Source: Chitinophaga sp. CF118
GTDB lineage: Bacteria > Bacteroidota > Bacteroidia > Chitinophagales > Chitinophagaceae
Reading direction: 5' to 3'
DNA: 64,000 bases
Assembly: GCF_900112615.1 (NCBI RefSeq)
Contig: NZ_FOMK01000008.1
Span: forward strand, 126,011 to 190,010
Shown here: piece after piece, positions 17,258-24,069 of the stretch
Layout of the letters: every line of letters begins with the position of its first letter
Numbering within the stretch: position 1 is the stretch's first letter
Position numbers and translations under genes: made by a program
The notes under the pieces: model-generated
The model's database searches: none
The model's input: the letters and a program-made list of their open reading frames with translations, nothing else
What the model was told of the DNA's origin: nothing

Positions 17258-17296
17258 GAGAATGTCTCATAAATTAATGAGGCATTCTCTGTTATT
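17258..17296 (+). terminator. Intrinsic terminator
   Basis: GAGAATGTCTCAT pairs with ATGAGGCATTCTC (13 base pairs including one wobble) around a 6-base AAATTA loop, followed by TGTTATTTT. It comes 15 bases after the stop of the tail-like remnant. Confidence 0.7.
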
Positions 17297-17362
17297 TTAA
17301 CGCTTTCTAACTCATTTTATCTGCCGGGGCGGATATTATTCGCTAAATTTCAAACAAAGAGA

Positions 17363-17467
17363 ATGGCAAAAATAGTCTTGGTTACAGGCGCTTCATCAGG
17401 AATCGGTAAATCAACAGCAATTTATCAAACTGGTTGGTATTTCTCATTTCAGAAACTCCGCTTTTAG
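17363..17467 (+). pseudogene. N-terminal stub of a short-chain dehydrogenase (SDR)
   Basis: Starting at ATG 17363 the frame reads 'MAKIVLVTGASSGIGKSTA', the first strand and glycine-rich TGxxxGIG nucleotide-binding loop of a classical SDR. After about 20 residues it becomes unrelated and ends at a stop (17465-17467) that overlaps the end of the convergent LRR-DUF1963 gene. A working SDR has about 250 residues, so over 90 percent is gone. The junction near 17425 probably marks a deletion. Confidence 0.75.
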
Positions 17468-19869
17468 CTACTTTCCAATCCGCAATACACATTCGAAAAA
17501 TCTTTCTTCTCAAGATCACTCTTATGGATCACAAAATAAAGTTCACCAGCATCCCAGAAGCAAAAACCGGGATTATCATCAGAGCTAACCCTCAACAGCA
17601 CCATCCAATCTTCCGGGTTGCCTTTCTTTTCATTTACAGCCTCCATCTCCGGTGTTCCATGCTGCTTGAATACATAAGAGTTCATACTATGAACCGGACT
17701 AACTGAACAGGCCTCTAAGCCGTTTTTCAGTTGCTCCGCTTCATCAGACATCTCTTCCAGGTCTGTCAGTTCGGGATACAGACTAACGGCATTATACATA
17801 GTAGGTATGTTGGGATATTTCCCAGACGCTACCCGGAAGGGAGTGTATATATCGTCGTCATCATATGTGAATGCTGTTTCAATATCCAGGTCTTTCGCCG
17901 ATTGCAGATCGCTGCTATCTCCATCGTAATACAACACTTTTGGCTCCATTTGTTCCAGGTCATTAACGAAGAAATAAAGGATGCCTGTTCTGGGAAGGTA
18001 TTCCTGCAGGTGAGCAATAGCGGCGCAATTGATTTGAGCAATGAACTGAAAGCCTCTTACCTGTTCGTTCCCGACAATAAAGGATGGATAGTTCAGGCCG
18101 GGAGGCAGGTCTGGCAAACCGCCGAAGCGGTGATTCCCTTTTTCCAGATAGGTATCTTGTTCAGTTGTTTCCAGCGCCACCGATTTACGGGAGCAGTTGA
18201 TCAATCCCTCCTTAAACTTCTCTAATCTGGCAGCATTTATCTGGGTTTCCAGCGTTTGCAACAGCTCCGGGTCATATTTTGCGAAGAAGCGGCGATCATC
18301 ATAAGGAACCATCCCCTGGCCATCCGCACCTTTATAAGTATAGTCCAGCAGCGCCATTTTCTTTTCCAGTTCCAGTTTAAGTCTGGGGATCTTTTCCAGT
18401 TCCGCAGGTAGTTGCTGCAGCGGGTTTTTCTCGATATCCAGATATTGAAGCCGGGTCACAGACCCGGGCACAGAAGTAAGCCGGTTGTTTGCGAGGACCA
18501 GCGTTTCCAGTTTTTCCGGCAAGGCAGGGTGAATAGATTGCAACTGATTGCCGGAGAGATAAAGTTCCTTTACGACAGGCAGTTGTAATATATAAGGATG
18601 AATACCCTCTACCTTGCTGCCAGACAAGTGGATTGTTTCCAGCTTTTTGAGGTCGCCCAGCCATTGCGGCAGGCTATCCAACGCAGATACACCCGTCAGT
18701 GAGAGCTTTCGCAGTTCCTTCAGGCCTTTCACTGCTTTAGGAACAGCCTTGAAATCAGCCGCCCGTTGGCTATCCCGAAAATAAATTGATAATACCTCCA
18801 GCTGTGTTAACGACCGAATGGTTTCCTCCAACGTGCCAGGATAAGGATCTGTAAGCAAAAGCCGACGTACAATATCCGGTGCAGCCGTGCTCACCTCCTG
18901 TTCACTCAGGAAGCTGTAGCGCTCCCATACCAGATTTTCTATGGGCAGCTTAACCGCCACTTTTACCGGATATTGGTTGAAGAATCCATTAATACCCAGC
19001 CAACCTGCTTCGAGACTTACCTCCGCAGTAAGGTCCTGTAAGTAATGAAATCCGTCTTTCCAAAAAGAGGACAGGTAACTGCTGTCTTTACTCTTCTCAA
19101 TGCGGAATTTGCCTGTGGGAATACCGGAATGATAGATACCCTTAAAGCAGAATTGCAGATATACCTTTCTATCATTATAGTCGTTGATGATGTCGCTTTG
19201 TTCCAGATCTATATACTCAGGCGCCTGTGCTTCAATTTTAACATACAGGTCACCGCCCCCATCAGAGATGTAACATAGTCTTTCCCCGCTAAGCACAAAC
19301 ATATGGCTCCCGATTTGCCAGCATTCCTGACCGTCAGCCGGAACGGAAAAAGGCGTAATATTTCTATTATCCTCTATTGCATCGTCGATAAGACTTTTAA
19401 AAGCTTCCTCACCTTCCTGCAGGGTTTCAGCAAGATCTCCCAAATACTGGAGACTTTGCAATATTTCGTCAAACAGCGGTTCATAGAATTCCCGTGAATC
19501 GCTCTTGCAATCGCCAATAAAGACGTAACCATATTCGCTGCTGACAGGCAACAGACCAAAATAATAAAAATCTCCTTTAGGGGATCCGGCAGTTCTTATA
19601 TCGGACCTGAGACCCGCCACCTGTAATGTTTTATCCGCTATTACTTCAACGGCCCCACGTTCTTCGAGGCAGCTTTCCTGAAACCGGGCAAGGAGGTCAT
19701 CGCCTTTATACTCATCATAAGAGCTCAGCTCCTGCAAACTGATAGAGACATAGGACAGACACTCATCGCCCTTCCGATGTTCTCCCATGACATGCTCCCG
19801 GACTGTCAGTATGTGCTCATATATTGAAGGAAAATTAACGCTGAAGGTTTTTGCTGAAGCTGACTGCAT
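17464..19869 (-). CDS. Leucine-rich-repeat protein with C-terminal DUF1963 (YwqG-like) domain
   Basis: The protein has 801 residues and no signal peptide, so it is probably cytoplasmic. The first ~330 residues are not recognised; they contain a small DUF-like segment ('FSVPADGQECWQIGSHMFVL'). Leucine-rich repeats run from about 340 to 490 ('LTQLEVLSIYF', 'LKELRKLSLTGVSALDSLPQWLGDLKKLETIHLSG', 'LEKLETLVLANNRLTSVPG'). The last ~285 residues match DUF1963: 'HRFGGLPDLPPGLNYPSF', 'FQFIAQINCAAIA', 'LYFFVNDLEQ', and the closing 'DNPGFCFWDAGELYFVI'. DUF1963 proteins are often encoded beside toxin or secretion loci, but none is visible here. The combination with LRRs is uncommon. Confidence 0.75.
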   Translation of the reverse strand: MQSASAKTFSVNFPSIYEHILTVREHVMGEHRKGDECLSYVSISLQELSSYDEYKGDDLLARFQESCLEERGAVEVIADKTLQVAGLRSDIRTAGSPKGDFYYFGLLPVSSEYGYVFIGDCKSDSREFYEPLFDEILQSLQYLGDLAETLQEGEEAFKSLIDDAIEDNRNITPFSVPADGQECWQIGSHMFVLSGERLCYISDGGGDLYVKIEAQAPEYIDLEQSDIINDYNDRKVYLQFCFKGIYHSGIPTGKFRIEKSKDSSYLSSFWKDGFHYLQDLTAEVSLEAGWLGINGFFNQYPVKVAVKLPIENLVWERYSFLSEQEVSTAAPDIVRRLLLTDPYPGTLEETIRSLTQLEVLSIYFRDSQRAADFKAVPKAVKGLKELRKLSLTGVSALDSLPQWLGDLKKLETIHLSGSKVEGIHPYILQLPVVKELYLSGNQLQSIHPALPEKLETLVLANNRLTSVPGSVTRLQYLDIEKNPLQQLPAELEKIPRLKLELEKKMALLDYTYKGADGQGMVPYDDRRFFAKYDPELLQTLETQINAARLEKFKEGLINCSRKSVALETTEQDTYLEKGNHRFGGLPDLPPGLNYPSFIVGNEQVRGFQFIAQINCAAIAHLQEYLPRTGILYFFVNDLEQMEPKVLYYDGDSSDLQSAKDLDIETAFTYDDDDIYTPFRVASGKYPNIPTMYNAVSLYPELTDLEEMSDEAEQLKNGLEACSVSPVHSMNSYVFKQHGTPEMEAVNEKKGNPEDWMVLLRVSSDDNPGFCFWDAGELYFVIHKSDLEKKDFSNVYCGLESS

Positions 19870-19977
19870 AGATTCGGTTATTAAAAAACGTTGACGTCAA
19901 GTATACTACTTTTGACGAGGATATGCAACAAAAAAGAGTACAGAGGTAGCATCTATCCTGGGAAGACTTAAAAACAA

Positions 19978-20003
19978 AATGCCGGAGATACGATCCCGGC
20001 ATT
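19978..20003 (-). terminator. Intrinsic terminator of the DUF1266 operon
   Basis: AATGCCGG (19978-19985) and CCGGCATT (19996-20003) form an 8-base stem. On the minus strand it is followed by TTTTGTTTTT. It lies about 70 bases past the DUF1266 stop. Confidence 0.75.
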
Positions 20004-20018
20004 ACTTTAAAGTAGTTC

Positions 20019-20075
20019 TCAGGTGAAATCGGCGTCGTCTTCCATCCAATTGCTGATTGCGGCTTTAGACTGCTG
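20019..20075 (-). pseudogene. In-frame tail beyond the DUF1266 stop codon
   Basis: Directly after the TAA of the DUF1266 gene the minus strand reads 18 sense codons, 'QQSKAAISNWMEDDADFT', then TGA. An acidic, tryptophan-containing tail in the same frame with its own stop looks like protein sequence cut off by a point mutation. It may equally be non-coding and open by chance, since 18 codons is short. Confidence 0.3.
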
Positions 20076-20789
20076 TTAAATGTATTTTTTAGCTTTTAAA
20101 GGACTGTCTTTATTGTTCAACAAATCCTCTGCAATAGATATCATACCTCCATTATGAGAACCGCCCCATAAAGCTCTTCCATACACATAACTTGAAGTGT
20201 ATTCTCTCCAGGTTTTACAGAATTTTTTCAACCCATCATAGCTTGCTTCCAGGTATTGTTTAAGTTCATTTTCTGATAAATAATCCATTTCAAAACAACA
20301 CCTTGCTATGAATGAAGCTCTACCATAATTCCATCCTGCATCTTTTATTTTTTCCAGTGCAGAATAGTTTTCAAACAACCCCTGAGCTGTAACTTCCGGA
20401 ATTACATTACCTAATTTTCTATAGATCTGAAGATATTGCTGAAATATGCTTTCGTCATCCGGCAATCCGGATTTTAATATTTCAACGTAGTTTTCCTTAT
20501 TTCCATATGCTTCATATACAACAGAAATATAAGTATCATTATTCCTTTCTATCAAACTGCTCAGTATTTCCTTCGCATCTTCACTACTATAAATGTCCCA
20601 ATAATCCTGCAATAATTTCTTAATTTCATTTTTACTTAAACCCGTAACAAAAGAGTTTAAATATGCCGATTGTTGAGATGCATACATAGAGCCCACCAAT
20701 ATATGATCTAGTTGTTGTCCGTATAGAGGTTGAGTATTATTAAGTCTGAAATCTGAAAAAGCCCTGAATATTTTCTTAAGAAAACTCAT
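20076..20789 (-). CDS. DUF1266 domain protein
   Basis: The protein has 237 residues. The C-terminal half carries the DUF1266 pattern 'AGWNYGRASFIARCCFEMDYLSE' and 'YVYGRALWGG', spaced as in that family; the N-terminal half ('FVTGLSKNEIKKLLQDYWDIYS') is helical. Function unknown; DUF1266 proteins are often found beside toxin or type VI secretion genes, but that is only suggestive. It is last in a minus-strand operon, 6 bases after the preceding gene. After the TAA stop the same frame stays open for 18 codons of plausible protein ('SKAAISNWMEDDADF'), so the stop may be a recent truncation. Confidence 0.7.
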   Translation of the reverse strand: MSFLKKIFRAFSDFRLNNTQPLYGQQLDHILVGSMYASQQSAYLNSFVTGLSKNEIKKLLQDYWDIYSSEDAKEILSSLIERNNDTYISVVYEAYGNKENYVEILKSGLPDDESIFQQYLQIYRKLGNVIPEVTAQGLFENYSALEKIKDAGWNYGRASFIARCCFEMDYLSENELKQYLEASYDGLKKFCKTWREYTSSYVYGRALWGGSHNGGMISIAEDLLNNKDSPLKAKKYI

Positions 20790-20795
20790 AAAATA

Positions 20796-21500
20796 TCAGA
20801 CAGATCTTAAATTAGAAAATCTGGACTTTAATTCCTCTACAAGTTGCTCTCCAACCACCTGATACTTTGCTCTGATTTGAAGTTGTTTTTTTAGATTCAA
20901 TATATCCGTAGGATTTACAACATATCTTAATCTATCGTGAATTTCAAGCGATAATTGTTGTCCATCAATATCAAACGTGATCACATGAACTTTTGGCAGA
21001 TATTCTTCTGCTTGTTTTGCATAAAATCCCAATTGAGCTTTTAATAATCCGCCATCTCGTAATTGGGCTTTTTCTATGCGAAAATTATCAAAGATTAAAT
21101 GCTCTTCTAATTCACCTGCAGTATCAGTTGTGAAAAAATGCAAATCTTTACCACTTAAAACCCAGAAAGCATCGGTTTCTATACGCCGAAGTCTTACCCC
21201 AACACTAGACAATGCTACATTTTTCAGACCATCACCTATTAAGTTTTGAACTTTATTTGCTGTGCTTTGAGGTATAGACGCAGAACTGAAAGCATCAATT
21301 ACTTTACCATCCATCCAATTTTTAAGAAAAGAAAAATCCTGATTTAATAACTCATTTTTGTAGGATGAATAATTTCCGCGTTCCTGATCAATATTTATTT
21401 CAGTTTTTGCAGATTTGTAACGTTTATTCATTATTACCATAAACACTATGCCTGCAATAGCAATAACTAATACTACCGGGATGATAAATAAGGGGTTCAT
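20796..21500 (-). CDS. Hypothetical membrane-anchored protein
   Basis: The protein has 234 residues. One transmembrane helix at about 4-24 (MNPLFIIPVVLVIAIAGIVF) is followed by a basic turn (NKRYK), predicting a cytoplasmic domain of ~205 residues. That domain has mixed alpha/beta content ('FWVLSGKDLHFFTTDTAGELEEHLIFD', 'VHVITFDIDGQQLSLEIHDRLRYVV') and is not one I recognise. It is the middle gene of a three-gene operon between a signal-peptide protein and the DUF1266 protein. Confidence 0.6.
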   Translation of the reverse strand: MNPLFIIPVVLVIAIAGIVFMVIMNKRYKSAKTEINIDQERGNYSSYKNELLNQDFSFLKNWMDGKVIDAFSSASIPQSTANKVQNLIGDGLKNVALSSVGVRLRRIETDAFWVLSGKDLHFFTTDTAGELEEHLIFDNFRIEKAQLRDGGLLKAQLGFYAKQAEEYLPKVHVITFDIDGQQLSLEIHDRLRYVVNPTDILNLKKQLQIRAKYQVVGEQLVEELKSRFSNLRSV

Positions 21501-21524
21501 AATTTATAAAAGTAGTTTAAGTCA

Positions 21525-21582
21525 TTTAGTTAAGCTCCTAACGGAGCCTATTATGTTGCTACAAATACGGAGCTTAACTAAA
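21525..21582. repeat. 14-base inverted repeat inside the DUF1266 operon
   Basis: TTTAGTTAAGCTCC (21525-21538) and its exact reverse complement (21569-21582) enclose a 30-base spacer. The spacer holds another GGAGC (21543-21547) that can also pair with GCTCC, so two alternative hairpins are possible. It lies in the 105-base gap between the first and second genes of the operon, where it could act as an attenuator or an mRNA processing/stability element. Confidence 0.5.
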
Positions 21583-21605
21583 CAACATTGAATTTAAGGT
21601 TTAAT

Positions 21606-22061
21606 TTATATGTTCTCAGGAGTCACCTTTTCTTTTTTCGAAGGAATAACGCCCCAGATTAATAAACCAATAATCAATAGCGCAACTATTTTACCTCCAT
21701 ATCTTGTATAAAAAGGTAATTTATTGAGTTCTTCTTTATTTCGCTTTTGTGATGCTAAAATTGCATCTATCTCGTTTTGAGGTATATCATAATAGGTCTC
21801 TGTTTGTTCATCAAAGCCAACCAATTTTGGTTCTTCAGTGATGTATAACGGAAGCAAATAAGCAATGTTGAATTCTTTATGAAGTGTAGCCAGATCAAAA
21901 AAATTGCCGTCTTTTAATTTAAATTCATCTGTATCAGGTAAGTCAAGTACTTTGTTTAATACTTCTCTTTCTCCTAAAGGAATTCTGGCTTTTGCAAAAA
22001 CAGCTGTTGAAGAAAACACAACTAGTAAAGCGATAAAAATTGAACGAGTTAAGGAAATCAT
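21606..22061 (-). CDS. Hypothetical exported membrane protein
   Basis: The protein has 151 residues. A signal peptide at about 1-23 ('VFSSTAVFAKA') is followed by an extracytoplasmic region of ~95 residues ('LDLPDTDEFKLKDGNFFDLATLHKEFNIAYLLPLYI'), a transmembrane helix at about 121-138 ('IVALLIIGLLIWGVI') and a short basic cytoplasmic tail. The region before the helix has the feel of a tetratricopeptide-free linker and is not assignable. It is first in the three-gene minus operon ending with DUF1266. The family is not recognised. Confidence 0.6.
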   Translation of the reverse strand: MISLTRSIFIALLVVFSSTAVFAKARIPLGEREVLNKVLDLPDTDEFKLKDGNFFDLATLHKEFNIAYLLPLYITEEPKLVGFDEQTETYYDIPQNEIDAILASQKRNKEELNKLPFYTRYGGKIVALLIIGLLIWGVIPSKKEKVTPENI

Positions 22062-22239
22062 GCTAATTTAAATTATTATGTTATTTATAGGTTGTTAACT
22101 TTTAGGGAGATATCCTGAAATTTAATTTCGGCATAATAATACACTTTTTAATTAATATATTAAAAAAATAAATCTATTTATTATAATGTGCTCAGTTGGA
22201 AGACAGTATCTACTATTATTATAGTTCTTCTTTTTATAA

Positions 22240-22362
22240 TCCACTGGAGTAAATAAACAAAAGCCACTTGAAGCGGAACGAGTGGCTATTTTCACTGAAA
22301 TACCCAACCAGGTGATCAGGGCATCAGAGAAGTTGCCGATATTTGGCAAAACAGAGTTTTGA
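22240..22362 (+). pseudogene. Possible coding remnant before the Crp gene
   Basis: A frame without a start codon reads 'KPLEAERVAIFTEIPNQVI' and 'ASEKLPIFGKTEF' to a TGA at 22360, four bases before the Crp ATG. Residue composition looks like protein, and there are in-frame stops upstream. No family is recognised. The rest of this 305-base gap is AT-rich and shows nothing clear. Confidence 0.25.
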
Positions 22363-22366
22363 CTTT

Positions 22367-22933
22367 ATGGAGCGTTATGAATTTTTCAAACAATTCCACG
22401 ACATCAGTCTAGCCGACTATTATTTGTTGACAGATTGCCTTAAAACCAGGTCGTTCAGGAAAGGAGATTTCATCACCGTCCCAGGGCAAATCCAGCGGGA
22501 ACTTTTTTTTGTAAAAAGCGGCGTTCAAATGTCTTACTTTGAAAAGGGCGACAAAATCTACACACTTGCCTTCACCTATTTCCCGTATTTATGTGCCATC
22601 GCTGAATCTTTTTCGTTTCAGGTACCTTCGAAATACCATTTAATTTGTTTAACAGACAGTGAATTGGATTATATCACCCATGAAAATTTACAGAAGCTGG
22701 TGGATCAATCACAGCAAATAGAAAGGCTCTTCAGACGGATGACCGAAGCCATGTTTGCTGGCATGATTGATCTGCATATCGAACTGCGCGCGATGAATAT
22801 CGAAGAACGGTACAAAGAGTTTTGCCGGAAAAGTCCACACCTGCTTCAACTTGTACCGCACAAATACATTGCTTCCTATCTGGGTATAGACCCCACCAAT
22901 TTCAGTAAGCTGTTCAACAATGTTAAATTTTGA
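22367..22933 (+). CDS. Crp/Fnr family transcriptional regulator
   Basis: The protein has 188 residues from ATG 22367; a TTG at 22343 lies upstream but adds nothing family-like. A cyclic-nucleotide-binding beta-roll fills about 10-110 ('FRKGDFITVPGQIQRELFFVKSGVQMSYF'). A helical segment and a short HTH follow at the C-terminus ('VPHKYIASYLGIDPTNFSKLFN'). As in most Bacteroidota relatives the effector is unknown. A perfect 8-base hairpin (22933-22952) follows the stop, and an alpha/beta hydrolase gene begins 76 bases later, a pairing that suggests the regulator may control it. Confidence 0.87.
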   Translation: MERYEFFKQFHDISLADYYLLTDCLKTRSFRKGDFITVPGQIQRELFFVKSGVQMSYFEKGDKIYTLAFTYFPYLCAIAESFSFQVPSKYHLICLTDSELDYITHENLQKLVDQSQQIERLFRRMTEAMFAGMIDLHIELRAMNIEERYKEFCRKSPHLLQLVPHKYIASYLGIDPTNFSKLFNNVKF

Positions 22934-22958
22934 TCTTGGTGTAGACCAAGATTTGTTT
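22933..22958 (+). terminator. Hairpin directly after the Crp stop
   Basis: ATCTTGGT-GTAG-ACCAAGAT (22933-22952) is a perfect 8-base stem with a 4-base loop followed by TTGTTT. Its first base is the last base of the Crp stop codon. It may end or attenuate transcription into the hydrolase gene. Confidence 0.55.
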
Positions 22959-23009
22959 CTCCAGGAGTTTCGATCTTTGTCAACAAATAAGCACAAAGCA
23001 AATACAACT

Positions 23010-23816
23010 ATGGAAAATCGTGGAAACTATGCCAACATTAATGGATTACAGCTATATTATGAAGTACATGGCAAGGGAGAACCGCTGCTACTCCTACCCG
23101 GGGCACTTTCGGGAATCGGCACCGCATTCGGGAAGTTAATCCCCCTGCTCGCAATAAAAAGGCAGGTTATTGCTGTTGAATTTCAGGGATATGGCCATAC
23201 AGCCGATATCCAGGAACGCCCGCTCTCTTATGAACTGCTTGCAAATGATGTTATTGAACTACTCCATGTTTTGAATATACCGAAAACCGATATTTTCGGG
23301 TATAGTACGGGCGCAGGGGTGGCTTTGCTGATAGCTATCCGCAGGCCTGACGTAGTAAGAAAACTCGTACTGGCCTCGGTTAGCTATAAGAGCATCGGGC
23401 GGCATCCAGATCTCAGTACCCTGTTTAGCTCAGAATTCATGGAGCAAGCGCTGAAAGGTTCCCCATATGAAGCAGAGTACCTTAGCACGGCCCCAAGACC
23501 TGAAGACTGGCCGAAACAGCTCGCTAAAGTAAGAGCTTTTGAACAGGAAGTGCAGGACTGGCCGGCGGAGGAAATCAGTGGGATTGCAGCCCCCGCCCTG
23601 ATTATAGCAGGTGACACAGATATCATTCAGCATGAACACACCGTAGCGTTGTATAAATTATTCGGTGGCGGAAGCTTAGGTGAATTGTCAATGCCCACCT
23701 CCCAACTAGCCATATTGCCAGGAACCATGCACACTACACTAACGCAAAAAACGGATTTGCTGATGGCTATGATCCCCGGTTTTCTTGATGTCAGCGATGA
23801 AGTACCTCACAAGTGA
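23010..23816 (+). CDS. Alpha/beta hydrolase
   Basis: The protein has 268 residues from ATG 23010. The longer frame from 22920 overlaps the Crp gene and its hairpin and is unlikely. The fold is clear: oxyanion-loop region 'LLLLPGALSGIG', nucleophile elbow 'GYSTGAGVAL' (Ser), acidic residue in 'IIAGDTDII' and the catalytic His in 'LPGTMHTT'. There is no signal peptide, so it acts in the cytoplasm. Substrate class (ester, lactone, epoxide, or peroxidase-like) cannot be read from the sequence. Confidence 0.88.
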   Translation: MENRGNYANINGLQLYYEVHGKGEPLLLLPGALSGIGTAFGKLIPLLAIKRQVIAVEFQGYGHTADIQERPLSYELLANDVIELLHVLNIPKTDIFGYSTGAGVALLIAIRRPDVVRKLVLASVSYKSIGRHPDLSTLFSSEFMEQALKGSPYEAEYLSTAPRPEDWPKQLAKVRAFEQEVQDWPAEEISGIAAPALIIAGDTDIIQHEHTVALYKLFGGGSLGELSMPTSQLAILPGTMHTTLTQKTDLLMAMIPGFLDVSDEVPHK

Positions 23817-23970
23817 AACCACGGCAAATGACAGCGGCCATGAATCACAGGATGATAAGCTCGTTGTCTCTCCTATGTACAATTCAAACGATTGACAACC
23901 TGATTGGTTGCCACAAAATTTCTCAGATCAGACAGATGTTTCTCTTAAATAACTACTTGTCTTCATCAGG

Positions 23971-24022
23971 TACACAAACAAAAAAGGCTGCATCAAAGTA
24001 TGCAGCCTCTTTTGTTTGTGTA
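23971..24022. terminator. Long bidirectional hairpin terminator
   Basis: A 23-base left arm beginning TACACAAACAAAA (23971-23993) pairs with 24000-24022 with one mismatch around a 6-base loop. A-tracts and T-tracts flank a GC-rich core (AGGCTGCAT). It lies in the 253-base gap between the converging hydrolase and C25-like genes, the only structure I see in that gap. Confidence 0.75.
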
Positions 24023-24069
24023 TGTGCTCTTCAGTGGCACATCGCGTTGAAAGATATCCTGAATATTAT

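Noticed and set aside
22152..22349. 65-codon minus-strand frame before the Crp gene
   Set aside because: Opposite strand of a plausible plus-strand remnant; the translation turns into low-complexity Asn/Tyr/Ile sequence.
22920..23009. N-terminal extension of the alpha/beta hydrolase
   Set aside because: It overlaps the Crp gene end and a hairpin; the hydrolase fold starts after ATG 23010.
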